Source: Setophaga petechia (lineage: Eukaryota; Chordata; Aves; Passeriformes; Parulidae). Taken from it: DNA of 64,000 nt. Shown one piece after another: positions 31,975 to 44,040 of the stretch. The notes under the pieces are model-generated. The model was not told where the DNA came from. It did no database searches and saw only the letters and a program-made list of their open reading frames with translations. Position 1 is the first letter of the stretch; every line of letters starts with the position of its first letter. Location of the stretch: positions 620,001-684,000 of the forward strand of contig JANCRA010000065.1 in assembly GCA_024362935.1 (NCBI GenBank), read 5' to 3'. A program made the translations under genes and the position numbers.

Positions 31975-33730
31975 TTCTCAAATCTATTTGCCTTCTGCTT
32001 CTGTTTTTCACTTTTTACCAACAACTTAAATACCACTTTATTTCAACTACTTACACCAAAAAAAACCAAACTTTTTTTCTCTCACACTGCTTTTCAACAC
32101 AGTATACCTCCCTCCAAGGAGATATAGTACTGCTTAAAATGCACAATCCTCAGTACTCATACTTTCATTCATCTACATTCTCTCACCTTTATTTCTCATT
32201 CACCCTTACACATTCTTTCACACCCTCAAGACACAAAGTGGATCTTTATTGCCAGAAAATCACAGGTCTCTGTGGCCCCCCCTTCGCCTTGGGGTTGGCC
32301 TCTAGGTCCCAGTATCTCCGGGCCTCCTGGAAGGGCCCTGACTCGGGTCGCCTCCGGTGCCCGTTCACCTGTGGGGCTGTCTGCGTGTCTTTCACACTCT
32401 TTAACTACGGCCCCTCACACGCCCAGGGAACGCTAGCTTGGTTCGCAGGTCACTCACTGCTCTTCGGCCCAGCAGCCCCCACCTACCCGGGAGCTACGGC
32501 CTGGTGTGCAGGGCACTCACTCCTCTTTCCACTGCCTCCCCTTCCCACCTGCCTGGGAAGCTGAGGCTGACTCTGTGTGTGTCTCACTCTCACACACCAC
32601 AGAACAACAATAAGGTACCTTTTACTTTCACATCACCTATTACAAGTTTAGGTGTTACTGGCCAGTCCTGGTGCTATTGGATATCCCTCAACCCAGCTGT
32701 GTTATCCAACCCCTAATGCTCCTGGGCAATTTTTCCCTCAATCCTGCCGTGTTGTCCAACCCCAGATGCTCTCGAGTAATTTTCCCTCAGTCCTGCCGTG
32801 TTGTCCAACACCAGATGCTCTTGGGTATTTTTCCCTCAATCCAGCTGTGTTGTTCAACCCCAGATGCTCTTGGGAATTTTCTGTCCCTCAACCCAGCGGT
32901 GTGGTACAACTACAGATGCTCTTGGGCATTTCATTTGTTTGGCTGTGTTGTCCAACCCTGGATGTTCTTGGGCATTTTTTATCCCTCAATCTGGCTGTGT
33001 TGTTCAACCCTGGATCCTGTTGGGCAAAATTTTAATCTCTCAATCTAGCTGTGTTGTCCAACCCCGGATGCTGTTAAGCAAAATTTTCATCCTTCAATGT
33101 AGCTGTGTTGTCCCACCCTGAGTGTTCTCAGGCATATCCTCACTCTGACAGAATTCTGCTCGACCCTGCTCTTGGATGCTCTTGGAATATAAATCCCTCA
33201 ACCCAGCAGGTTTTAGGGGCCCCTCCTTTCCCGTTTCCTAGTGGATTGGGCTAGGAAACCTTGCTCCCTACCTCTGAGGGATCCAACCCCTCCCTGAGAC
33301 CCAGTCCCAGTTACCCCGGGGGATTCTTTCACTCTCTTATCACTCGCTTCGTCTCTTTCCTGGCCGTTTTTCTCGCGAAAAGACGGAAACGCAGCATGGG
33401 AGACTCCGCACTCCCTTGGCAGGTCTGGGACAACCAGCCCGCCTCTCATTCACACACATTCATCCCCCCATACCTGCCCCCCGAGAAATACTTACCAATC
33501 CTTTTTCCTTCCCGGGTTCTTCCTGCGCACTGCTAGTCTTAGGGGGCCAATTACCGCGGTTGTAGGGAGCCTTTTTCCCTTCTCTTGGTTTTATTGCCTC
33601 CTTTTGTCCACAGATCATAACCTGCGTCTGTCGGTCACTTCAGGGGAAACAGAGCGAGGCTGCCAAAGAGGGCAGGGCGCGCCTTCCCCACTCTGACTCT
33701 CCTAAAGCACCGGCAGTGAGGTGTTAGTAG
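31975..33730 (-). other. ERV-M long untranslated leader
   Basis: About 1.75 kb between primer site and gag ATG, very long for a gammaretrovirus-like element. Apart from the tandem array I see pyrimidine-rich sequence (plus strand) and no convincing coding region. Confidence 0.6.
32690..33200 (-). repeat. ~50-bp tandem array in the ERV-M leader
   Basis: About nine degenerate units of 49-57 bp keyed on TGTTGTCCAACCCCAGATGC (plus-strand reading). They lie between primer site and gag, in the same position as the unrelated 87-bp array of ERV-P. Confidence 0.85.
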
Positions 33731-33746
33731 CCATCCTCTGCTACCA
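33731..33746 (-). other. ERV-M primer-binding site, initiator tRNA-Met
   Basis: Minus-strand TGGTAGCAGAGGATGG lies three bases from the LTR end. It is complementary over 16 bases to the 3' end of vertebrate initiator tRNA-Met as I know it. Confidence 0.8.
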
Positions 33747-33749
33747 AAT

Positions 33750-34363
33750 TGTGAAAAACGCCAATCACTTGCTTTTGAAATTGTTAAAAGTTTAATATTA
33801 ATAAAATTGTTATAAAATAGTAATACAATTAGAGTCATAATAATTTGGACAATTTAAATCAGGACAATATGAGACAATAAAAGCAAGGAGTTACGGATGT
33901 TCGGGTACCTTTTTCTGGGCATCACGAGCCCAAAAAAGGACCCCTGCCAACAAAAGATTAACCCTTAAGAACAATAGCCCATTGCATATTCATACACTTC
34001 ATACATGATGCATAAATTCCATTCAAACACAGGATTCTGTCTGGTCAGTGTCAGCTTCTTCCTTCTAATCCTAACAGCGCCTTCAAGGCGGGAAGAAGTT
34101 CATTTCTTCTCATAAGAAGGCAATAAATTCCCTTTCTCAGAAAGATTTAGGTGTCCCGTGGCTGCTATCTCGCTGCAAGTCCTTTCTGTTAAACAAAGCA
34201 TCCTACATAGCACAGTTTCTATTTTAACAATTTTTATAACATAAAACTGTATTTAACACAGTACTTAAGAGAATTAATACAGCATTACTTCCTAACACCA
34301 CACATATAATACACATTTGAATATTTGCGAAAAGCCAATCATAACATACATGCATTTTTCACA
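33750..34363 (-). mobile_element. ERV-M 5' LTR
   Basis: 614 bp; ends TGTGAAAAA...TTTTTCACA, so the terminal 9 bases are perfect inverted repeats. Same family as 20130-20745 and 44618-45229. Confidence 0.85.
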
Positions 34364-34370
34364 CCCAGCA

Positions 34371-34700
34371 AGGCCCAGTTTGGATGTGCAGCCCCCAGTT
34401 TGCCCAGTTTGCCTCTCCTTTGGCCCGGGCCGGCTTCCCCCCGCCCGCAGCGGCTGGGAGCAGCCGAGAGCCCCGCGCTGCCCATCCCGACCTGTCCCGG
34501 CTCCATCGCCGCTCCTGCCGCGGCTGCGAGGGCTGCGGGAGCGGAGCTGGAGGAGGAGGGAGGGAGGAAGAGGCGGAGCGGCAGCAGGAAGCAGAGGCAG
34601 GAGAGGGGAGGATGAATCGCGGGGCTCCGGCGCTGCCTGAACTCGCAGCACCCCGGGAGCATCGCCCCCCATCCTGCAGGTACCCGGGCACGGGGAGCTC
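34371..34700 (+). promoter_or_regulatory. CpG promoter and first exon copy, upstream of ZNF-B
   Basis: CpG-rich and GA-rich sequence matches, in inverted orientation, 58003-58445 upstream of ZNF-C. It contains a GGAGGAGGGAGGG tract, an ATG at 34612 and an exon-like end CATCCTGCAG followed by GTACCC (donor at 34680). It faces ZNF-B. The 68-nt coding part after this ATG does not match the phase of the ZNF-A splice, so the ATG may not be used for the finger protein. ERV-M ends seven bases to its left. Confidence 0.5.
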
Positions 34701-35225
34701 GGCCCAAAGATTCCGGGGGTGCCTGGGTTTGGGGTTTTTTGGGGGGATGTTTGGAGCTGTTGGGCTCCAAAGCCGAGCCGCAGATGGCCCTCGGGGGGAC
34801 ATGGGGGGTCCCCGGGAGGTGTTTTTGGGGGGTCCCGGTGCGGGTGGCGGCAGAGCCCCGGCGGGGGGCGGGGGGATGCGGGTCCCCCCGCGGGGGGGGT
34901 TGGGCTTCCCGGCCGGGCCCTCCGAGCTCTGCCGGGGCCACGTGGGGACCGCGCGGGAGCGGCGGCACCGGCGGGGGGACACCGGCTCTGGGGAGCCCCA
35001 GGAGAGCCGCGGCTTCCCCGAGCGGGAGCCCGGAGAGAGGAGAGCCCCAGAAGGGCAAAGCGGGGACCCCGAGAGGGGGGGACCCCTGGGATTGCCGGGA
35101 GCCGGCAATGGGGGGTGCTGGGGCTGGAGGGGCAGCACGGCCGGGAAAGGGGTTCGGGGGTGCCGGTGCCGGCAGTGGCTGCTCCCAGGATGAGCCCAGT
35201 CACACCCGGTCATTCCCTGTGATGA
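34700..35225 (+). other. GC-rich intron-like sequence
   Basis: G-rich sequence with high CpG content after the exon-like donor; long frames on both strands arise from composition. A diverged copy of its beginning occurs at 44050-44170. No protein recognised. Confidence 0.45.
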
Positions 35226-37070
35226 TGCAATTTGCTCCCAGCAAGGTCCCAGTTGCTCCCAGTTCCTGCCGCTTTCATCCTGTGTGTTCCCAGTTCTCCC
35301 AGTTACCCCAGTCACTCCCAGTATGATCCCAGACTCTCCCAGCAGGGCCCCAGTCACTCCCACTTGCCCCCAGCGTGTTCCCAGTTCCCCCAGCACATTC
35401 CCCGTCGCTCTCAGTCTGGTCCCAGTCACCACCCATATGGTCTCAGACACTCCCAGTACATCCCAGTTGCCCTGAACATTCTGGCAGTCATTGCCAGGCA
35501 CTCCCAGTCACCTCAGCATGGTTCACTTGCCCCAACTTTTTATCCCAGTTGCTCCCAGTTCCTCTAATTGTGTCCCCAGTTGGCTCCCAGCATGGGCCTG
35601 GTAGCTGCCAGTAACCCCCAGTCAGGGTCCAATCACACCCACTCTACTCCCAGTATGATCACAGCCATTCCCAGTATTATCCCAGTCACTCCCAGTCTGA
35701 TACCAGTGCCCCCAGTGTGATTCCAGTTTCTCCCTGTCAATGCCAGCAGGACCCTAGGAGCCTCCAGCATGATCCCAGTGTTTCCCTATCTCTCCCAGTT
35801 TGTCCCAGTCACTGCCACTTCCTCCCAGTTGCTTTCAGCACAATTCCAGTTGCTCACACCCACTCTAGTCAATCCCAGTGTGATTCCAGTCACTGTCACT
35901 GTGATCCCAGTCTAACCCAGCATGGACCCAGCTGCTCTCACTCTGATACCAGTATGATCCCAGTTGCTCTGAGCATAGTTCCAGTTGTTTCCATTTCCTC
36001 CCATTATGATTCCAGTTAATCTTAAATTGTCCCAATCCTTCCCAGCAACGTCCCAGTCATGCCCAGAGTCCCCAAGGATGGCCTGAGTTGTCCCCAGCAT
36101 GACCCCAGCTTTTCCCAGTATGGTTCCAGTCCCCCCAGTATGGTTACAGACACTCCCAGAATATCCCAGTTGTCCTAGTATGATTCTAGTTACCTCGGAA
36201 GGATCCCAGTCTTTCCCAGTAACTCCCAGTTGCCACCAGCCTGATTGCAGTTTCTGTCTATTGCACAACATATGGTCCCAGTTGCCTTCTTAGTCCCCTC
36301 AACATGGTTCCAGGAGCTTCCAGCCAATCCCAATTGCTCCCAATATATCCCCATTTTCCTCCCAACACAGGCCCAGTAGCTCCCAGTAAGCCCCAGTCAG
36401 GTTCCATTCACACCCAGTATCATCTCAGTATGAGTGTAGCCACTCCCAGTATGATCCCAGTCACTTGCAGTCTAATCCCAGTTGCTCCCAGTCACTCCCA
36501 GTCTGATGCCAGTGCCCCCAGTGTGATCCCAGTTGCTCCTAGCATGGGCCCAGCTGTTCCCAGTGTGCTTCCATCACTCCCCTGTGGTTACAGACACTCC
36601 CAGTATGGTCCCAGTAGGACCCAGTTCCCCCTGCTCTAGTCCCAGTCACTCCCCAGATGATCCCAGTCCCTCCCAGCCTGGTCCCACTCACTCCCAGTTG
36701 CCCCCAGTGTGGTCCCAGTTCTCCCCAGCATGGTCGCAGGTGTTCCCAGTGTGGTTCCAGTCCCCCCAGTATGGTTCCAGACACTCCCAGTATGTCCCAG
36801 TGTAGCCCAGTTCCCTCCAGCATATTCCCAGTCGCTCCCAGTTCCTTCCAGTATGATCCCATTTGCTCCCACGCACTCCCAGTCAGCCTCAGTGTAGTGG
36901 CACTCAGTGCCAGTATGATCCCAATCACCTCCAGCATGCTCCCAGTCATTCCCAGTTGATTCCAGTTGCTCACAGCTGCTCCCAGTCACCCTCAACATAA
37001 TCCCAGTCACTCCCAGTACGATCCCAGTCCAGCCCAGTCTCTGGCAGTGCTGCCACTGCTGGGATCCCCC
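35225..37070 (-). repeat. ACTGGGA-family minisatellite, block B
   Basis: 1.8 kb of TCCCAGT/CCCAGTCACTCCCAGTATGATCC-like units. It is the mirror of the arrays next to ZNF-A and ZNF-C and the longest of the four. Confidence 0.9.
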
Positions 37071-37660
37071 AGCCTTGTGTGCGTTCCCCCCTGGTGGATG
37101 TGCCGAGAGGACCAAAGGGGAGGGACCAGGGACGGGGAACTCCTAGGAGGCTTTTTCAGGGCTGAATCTTGGTGTTTGGGAGGTTTTTATGGACCCCAGG
37201 TGGCCAGTGACTTGTAGAGATGGACTTGGGCAGAGGGACCTTCAAACTCAGTGTGTGTTGGGGAAGATGAAACAGGCTTTCCTGTTCCATCAATATGATA
37301 AATATGATTGTCTGGCAAATGATTTTGAGAATACAAAAACTATAAGCAAGATTGAAATGAAAGCAAGCTTTGAGATACCTTAGTTACTGAACAAACGGAA
37401 AACAGTGGTGTGGCCCGACTGAACATAATCCCCTTTTGATGAAACAATTCCCTCTGCTTGCAGAAAGGTCCAAGGGTCAGAGCAGACCCTAGTAGCTCAG
37501 CAGAAGGGGTCCAAAGAGGAGTTTTTAGGGTTTAAAATGTAACACGGTGTGGTGATGTAATGATTCTTACAGACTTTATGTAAATGCTATAGGATTTCTA
37601 TCTTGTACTAGACTGGTTAGTGAGAAATAGAAAATTCAACACAGAAAGAAGATTTATTGT
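37070..37660 (+). other. ZNF-B upstream sequence shared with block A
   Basis: Inverted counterpart of 5940-6540. It contains a 64-codon frame (37189-37383) nearly identical to the block A one; no assigned function. Confidence 0.5.
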
Positions 37661-37949
37661 ATTTTAACGGGAACCTTACTCTCTTATGCTCTTCCCCTCT
37701 TACTCTCTTATCCTCTCCTCCTCTCTACCCCTCTCTTCTCTCAGGCCTGCTCCAAGCTGTGGCTGGCAGCTCCCAGCAGGGCCCTGCACCCAGGCCCTTT
37801 GCAATAAACTGCAAGTTCCATGATCTGGCTTCAGAGATCTCTCGTCTCCATCCATCCTGACTGTCCTACCCCCTGACGCTCCTACAAACGTGCTCATCCC
37901 TTGTTTTCCCCAAACCAGGATTTCCCATTCCCAACCCCTGGGAGGCTGT

Positions 37950-39144
37950 GAGGAAGAGGAAGATACCCCGGGACACTGAAGCAGGTGAGGAGGAAGTCAG
38001 TGCCCCTTTCCCCTCTGTGCTGCTCCATCTCCCAGCCCAGCACGGCCCCGGCTGCAGCACAGCCCTGGGGGGATCTCCTTGCCCTTGCCTGTGGCACGGA
38101 GGCAAATCCCATCCTGTCCTCGTCCTTCCTTGCCCAGAGCAGGAGCTGAGCATGGAGAGCAGGGAGGACAAATGCCCGCGGCAGAACCTGGTGGAAGAGG
38201 CCGTTTGGAGCGGCTCCACGGCGCAGGAAGCCAGCGGGGAGGAAAAGGCCCAGAGATGCCTCACGAGGAGGGGCTGCAAACGCAGCTGGCGGGGATGTGA
38301 GGGGGAAAGAGCCAGCCTGGGCCGGGAAGGCGGCCGGAGATGGAGCCAGAGCTCGGAGCTGGTGCTCCATGAGCAGGGTCATGATAGGGGGAAGCCCCAC
38401 ACGTGCGGGGAGTGTGGGAAGAGCTTCAGGTGGAGCTCCAACCTGATCCAGCACCAGAGGACCCATACGGGGGAACGGCCCTACGAGTGTGGGGAGTGTG
38501 GGAAGAGCTTCAACTGCAGCTCCAACCTGATCCGGCATGAGAGGATCCACACTGGGGAACGGCGCTATGAGTGTCATCAATGCAGGAAGAGGTTTCAGAG
38601 CAGCTCCAATCTCCTCCTGCATCAGCGCACGCACACAGAGGAGAGGCCCTTCCGCTGCCCCGACTGCGGGCAGGGCTTCAGGCACAACTCCGATCTTGTC
38701 GTGCACCGACGCATCCACACTGGGGAGAGGCCCCACGAGTGTGAGGAATGTGGGAAGAGCTTCAGCCACAGCTCCAGCCTGATCCGCCACCAGAGGACCC
38801 ACACTGGGGAGAGGCCCTACGAGTGTGGGGAGTGTGGGAAGAGCTTCACGGTGCGTTCCAACCTGATCGTCCACCAAAAGATCCACACAGGGGAGCGGCC
38901 CTATGAGTGTTCCAAGTGTGGGAAGGGGTTTCAGATGAGGTCCCATCTTATCCAGCACTATCAAAGTCACAGAGAGGAGAGGCCCTTCCAATACCCCGAC
39001 TGCGGGAAGGGATTCAAGCACAACTCCAACCTCACAAGGCACCGGCACATCCACACTGGGGAGAGGCCCTATGAGTGTCCCCAGTGTGGGAAGAGCTTCT
39101 CCAGCAGCTCTCACTTGACCCGACACCAACGGAGGCACCAGTAA
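37950..39144 (+). CDS. ZNF-B: nine-finger C2H2 zinc-finger protein, one finger damaged
   Basis: The exon 1 equivalent ends at 37984 (GCAG, GTGAGG donor). The ATG used in ZNF-A exon 1 reads ATA here, so translation probably starts at the ATG in exon 2 (MESREDKC). Exon 2 is 38138-39144 after a TTGCCCAG acceptor. There are nine finger units; it has one more near the start than ZNF-A and ZNF-C ([17 protein letters not shown]). In finger 8 the first zinc-binding Cys is Tyr ([10 protein letters not shown]), which should abolish folding of that finger. The stop is TAA at 39142-39144, with a vestigial extra finger beyond. It may be a functional paralogue or a decaying copy. Confidence 0.7.
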
Positions 39145-39250
39145 GGGAAGCCCTGCGAGTGCCCTGAGTGCGGGAAGAGCTTCGTGCGCTGCTCCAGCTC
39201 CATCCCCCACTGGAGGAGGCACTTTGGGCACAGCCCTGGTCACTCACATT
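39145..39250 (+). pseudogene. vestigial finger after the ZNF-B stop
   Basis: In frame after the TAA the sequence encodes CPECGKSFVRCSSSIPHWRRH, a complete C2H2 pattern. The same arrangement follows the stop of ZNF-A (4534-4440) and ZNF-C (56845-56755). Confidence 0.75.
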
Positions 39251-39659
39251 CCCTGTGATCCATGTTGGGAACACACCTGGCTGCTTCTCCATCCCTCTGT
39301 ACTCCAAAAGCCAATATGGATACATCTGTCACCTCAAAACCATTCAAGTCCCACTGAAAATAACTGAATTTTAACCCAAAAAAGTTCAAACCCATGTCAA
39401 ATTGCTTGTTCCCTCCTCAAGAAAACTCAGTCCCAGGCCAAACTCACTCCATTCCACAGCCACCAGGGTGAGATGGGGTTGGGAGGAGATTGGTAGAAGT
39501 GGGATCCCAGTTTGGAGCGGTGGGATGGGGATTGTGTGGGGCTGGGTGTGTGGGATGTATTTGATAACAAATAATACTTTCAGTTACTGGTTTCTGTCCC
39601 GTTCATTTTCAGTCAGTTCTGTTTGCAGAGTGCCACCTTCGCTGCTGGTTAAATTCCTA

Positions 39660-40140
39660 TAAATTTCAATTTTTAAAGTCTAACCTCTAAAAATTCAAAA
39701 CCCAATATCCAAATAAAATCACATCTCCAGTAAATCTTTTAAAAATAATTTAAATTGTTTTAGAGTTCTCCAGGATGTTATTAAAGTTTAATTGTTTGGT
39801 TCAAATGTGTGAGAAGTTATAGTGGTGTTTGGTTTTGTGTTTAGTATATTTGTAATATGAATTGTTTTACTAAGGTGTGTTAGATTGTATGTTAGTGTTT
39901 TTAGATATTTTTTATCTAAAGTATATTAGTTATTGATTTAAAACTTTCAAAAGGTATTTCTTGGTATATAATTTGTTTATTTATATGCATTGGCAATATT
40001 GTAGAAATAGTTGCTGTTTTGGTTTAAATCATTGTTGGGAGTATTGTAAAGAAGAATAGAGATTTTTATATTTTATTTTTATTATAATTTATTTAATTTC
40101 AATTATTATTTCTTTGTTTGTAATTTTATTGCATTGTGTT
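39660..40140. repeat. AT-rich tract, block B
   Basis: Inverted counterpart of 3480-3970 and 55800-56290; no gene. Confidence 0.7.
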
Positions 40141-40204
40141 GAGGGGATAGGAAGGACGTTCAAGGACAGGAACATTTTTTCCTGGCTGGGAACTGGAATT
40201 CCAG

Positions 40205-40350
40205 ACCCAGGGAGTGTGTGCAGGACCACACAGACTGGGATCAAATATGGGCTGGGATCACTTGGACAGGGATCATGTGGATGAGGATCCTGTGGATCAG
40301 AACCCTCCAGACCGGGATAGACTGGAGTTGGATCAAATATGGGCTGGGAC
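40205..40350 (-). repeat. GATCCCAGTC minisatellite, block B (short)
   Basis: Inverted, shortened copy of the array at 3050-3430, with about six units. Confidence 0.75.
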
Positions 40351-40384
40351 TGTTTTTAAAGTAACTTGGTTCTATAGTTTTTAT

Positions 40385-40830
40385 TTCTGTTGTTAATTAA
40401 GCTCAGTGAAATAGCTGCTTGTGTTAAACTGCCTGCTGGGATGGGATAACATCCAATGCACACAGGGTGAGGACACCTGGACAGATCTGCCAACTATCAG
40501 CACTCCCCGTCTGAAGGCAGAGTGGACCAAGGCCCAAAAACTGGAGGTGATAAAGAGAAGGAGCCAAAACCACAGCCAAGAAACACACATGCTCTGAAAA
40601 GGCAGACCCGAGGAGGGGCCATGTAAAATCGTTCCTGGGATATGTAAAGTAGTTTATGCATATGCATGAGGGTCTATGAATATGCAGCAGGCTGATGTAA
40701 GGGAAAGGTATTTCAGGGGGATCCCCGAATGTAACAGGGTGCTCCTGGCTGAGTGCCAAGATGCACCCGGCCGTGATAACCTTTGCTCCATGGTCCTGGT
40801 CTCCCATTGTCCTTTATTCAACTTTGTACA
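40385..40830 (-). repeat. dispersed repeat, copy 2
   Basis: Uninterrupted inverted copy of the 2590-3020 element. It shows the pre-insertion state of the site hit by ERV-W in the other arm. Confidence 0.85.
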
Positions 40831-40869
40831 TTTTCACAGGAGAGTGAACGTGCTTTTCACAATATGAAT

Positions 40870-42850
40870 CTCAAAGAAACAAGGGTCAGTTGTTAAGCCA
40901 AGGCTCTGCTTTGGCCAAGTGGGGCCATATGGGACACAGGTGCAATGGGACACTGCCAGGTCTGGTAGGAACAAGGCTCAATTATTGCCCAGCAAGGCCT
41001 CAGGGCACCCAGGAGAGCGGCGTGACAATGACATCGTGGGGAGCCAAGTGTCCCCTGCAAACACAACGGGGCCTCGTGGAAGCCAGGGGCCACTTGGACA
41101 TTGCCAGGGCAGGTGGAACTCAGTGTCCATTGTGACACAGCACAGCCTCATGGAACTCAGCAGAGCATTGGGACAGCCTGGAGTCTCATGGAGCCAAGGC
41201 TCTGCTTTGGCAAAGTGGGGCCCACAGGACACAGGTGCCTCTGGGACATTGCCAGCTCTTGTGGAACCCAGTGTCCCCTGTGACACAGCAGAACTTCATG
41301 GAAACATGGGGACCACTGTGACGCAATGGAATTTCATGGAAGCAAGTGTCAGTTGTGAACGCAGCACGGCCTCACAGAACCCAGGGGCAATGGGGACCGT
41401 GCTGTGGCTCGTGGGAGCAAGGGGCCATTGTGACACAGCGGGGCCTCCTGGAACCCAGGAGAACATTGTGGGCCCATGGATTCTCACAGAAGCACGGCCC
41501 CATTGTGACAAAGTGCAGCATCACGGTGGTCTCCTGGGTTCCATGAGTCCTCGCTGTGTTTAGAATGGACACTTGGTTCCCCAAGATTCCATGGCATCTC
41601 TCTGCTCTCCTGTGATTTGAGGCTGTGCTTTGGTACAATGGACACTTGCTTCCTCCAAGGCTGGAGATGTCCCAGTGGCCCTGGGCTTCCATGAGGCCGT
41701 GCTTTGTCACAATGGGGCCTTGGTTCCATGAGATTCCATTGTCCCACAATGGTCTCCTGGGTGCCACGAGGCCTTTGTCACAGTGGAACCTTGCTTGCAC
41801 GAGCCTTGGCAATGTCCCAGAGGCACAGGGGTTCCATGAGACCCTGCCGTGTCACAATGGGCCCTTGGTTCCATCAGGTTCCATTGTGTCACAGTGCTCT
41901 CCCAGGTCCCATGAGGCCTTGGTCTGACACAGTGGTGTCTTGTTCCTACTAGGCCTGACAATGTCCCAGGGGCACCTGTGTCCTACAAGGCCCCACTTGA
42001 TCAAAGCAGAGCCTTGCTCCCATGAGATTCCACTGTGTCACAATGTTCTGCTTGGTTTCATGAGAACCTGATGTGTTGACAATTGATCCCTGGATCCTAG
42101 AGATTCCATTGCATCATGGCACTGTCCTTGGTTCCATGAGGCCCAGCTTTGTCACAACTAGACCTTGGTTCCATGAGATTCCATTGTATCACGGGGTGTC
42201 CTTGGTTCCATGAGGCCCTGCTGGGTCACAGTGGAGCCTTTGTGCCATTCGTTTCCATGGTGCCACAATGGTCTCCAGCATTCCATGAAGCCACACAGCT
42301 AAAGAGTGGACCCTTGCTTCCATGAGTTTCCATTCCATCAGGATGATCTCGTGCATTCCACGAGGCCCTGCTGTGTCACTAAGGAGCCTTTGTTCCCTGT
42401 GTTCCCATTGGGACACAATGGTCTCCAGGGCTCCATGAGGCTGAGCCGTGAAACTCTGGGCACTTGGTTCCATGAGATTCCACCACGGTGTCACCATGGT
42501 CTCCTGGGTCCTGTAACAATTCACACTTGGTTCCATGAGATTCCACCACGGTGTCACCATGGTCTCCTGGGTCCTATGAGGCCCCTCTCTGTGTCACAGT
42601 GTTCTCCATGGGTTCCTGGGAAGCTGATGTGTTGACAGTTGACCCTTGGTTCCTTGAGATTCCATTGCATCCCAGCGGTGTCCTTGGTTTCATAAAGCCC
42701 AGGTTTGTCCCAAGGGAGCCTTGGTTTCAGGATATTCCATTGTGACACAATGGTCTCACCACTCTCTGAGGCTGCACCGTGAAACAGTGGACACCTGGTT
42801 CCATGAGATTCCGTGGGGTAACAGTCAATTCTTTTGTTTCTTTTCTGCCA
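40870..42850. repeat. CATTGTGACACAG/CCATGAGG satellite, left arm
   Basis: About 2 kb of degenerate tandem units of roughly 40-60 bp (key words: TTCCATGAGATTCCATTGTGTCACAATGG and its complement). They form the left inner arm of the large inverted repeat. The part up to ~42590 has a close mirror copy at 45610-47345. All open frames here are repeat by-products. Confidence 0.85.
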
Positions 42851-43120
42851 AGGTTGGGATTAAATCCCAAGACAGCATTTCTTGTTTGGACTCAGGTGTT
42901 CATTAGCTCTTGTCTCTAGAACAGTCTCACAAGCTGTGAGTTCTGCAGTACTTGGCTTTCAAGGTAAAAATGGAGCCCCATCTCTCTCTCTGCAAGGTCT
43001 TTTGAGGATAAACTGTCCAGTTAGGAAATGACACCTAATTTTTTTTTTATTTTTAACCCAAATACCAACCACCCATGCCCGACAACGGGGACTTTTTTAT
43101 CCAATTAAACAATACCACCC

Positions 43121-43280
43121 AACCCCGAGGAGGAGGAGGAGGAGGGAGGACGAGGATGAGGACAAGGAGAAGGAGAAGAAGGACGAGGAGAAGGAGGAGA
43201 GAAATAAGGTGAAGAAGGAGAAGGAAAAGAAGATGAGGAAGAAGAAGATGAAGAAGAAGCTGAAGAAGAAGGCAAAATAA
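43121..43280 (+). repeat. polypurine GAGGA/GAAGA tract
   Basis: About 160 bp of almost pure purines (GGAGGAGGA to GAAGAAGATGAAG), a candidate for triplex (H-DNA) structure in the inverted-repeat spacer. Confidence 0.85.
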
Positions 43281-43539
43281 AAAGATCAGCCTCTGCCCTA
43301 AAACCTCCATCTTGCTTTATATATATTACTATATTCTAAAACCTTAAACTCAAACTTTTCCACCATGCGATATTACACCCTTCTATTCAAACTCCACACC
43401 CGTAATCCCAGTCCCATCATTCCATTTTGGAAGTTTTCTCCACAGCCTCAGGTCAAATGCAGTGTTCTCTTGGGGGTCAGTGTCTGTCAGCTCAGAACGT
43501 CCAAAATTCTCAGCAGCCAGGGTTCCAACAGGTAACAAG

Positions 43540-44040
43540 GTTCTCCTGTGTTCCATCGGGCCCAGCTCTGTCATCATGGACATCTGGTTCCATGAGATTC
43601 CATGGGGTAACAATGCTCTCCAGTGTTCCATCAGGCCAGATTCCATGGGGTGACAATGTTCTCCAGTGTTCCATCTGGCTCTGTCACCATGGACACCTGG
43701 TTCCAGGAGATTCCATGGGGTAACAATATTCTCCAGTGTTCCATCAGGCCCGATTCCATGGAGTAACAATGTTCTCCTGTGTTCCATTGGGCCCAGCTCT
43801 GTCACCATGGACACCTGGTTCTAGGAGATTCCATGCGGTAACGATGTTCTCCAGTGTTCCATCAGGCCCGATTCCATGGGGTAACAATGTTCTCCAGTGT
43901 TCCATCAGGCCCGGCTCTCTCACCATGGACACTCGGTTCCACGGGCAGTGTTCGTGTCCCAGTGGCACCTGTGTTCCATGGCACCCCTGTCTGACCAGGG
44001 ACAGTTTGTTCCAGGACATTCCATGGAATCACAGCGGTCA
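43540..44040. repeat. GTTCTCCAGTGTTCCATC tandem repeats in the spacer
   Basis: Units of about 55-65 bp with GGGGTAACAATGTTCTCC as core. Related to the arm satellite but distinct; not mirrored. Confidence 0.8.

Larger units (their letters stand above)
23905..34363 (-). mobile_element. ERV-M: degraded class I provirus with initiator tRNA-Met primer site
   Basis: Read on the minus strand: 5' LTR (34363-33750), primer site, 1.75-kb leader with tandem repeats, gag, amber codon, pol, cysteine-rich extra frame and env. It stops within the TM ectodomain near 23905, with no membrane anchor and no 3' LTR. Gag, pol and env all resemble those of ERV-P, but are more decayed by frameshifts and stops, so it is older. 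Its left flank does not match the flank expected from the uninterrupted paralogous sequence near 58.45 kb, so a rearrangement removed the 3' end. Confidence 0.85.

Noticed and set aside
33731..33746. tRNA gene for initiator Met
   Set aside because: Only the 16 bases complementary to the tRNA 3' end are present, at the primer-site position; no cloverleaf.
34359..35501. 380-codon minus-strand frame and overlapping plus-strand frames
   Set aside because: They span promoter-like GC-rich DNA and part of a minisatellite; composition explains the openness.
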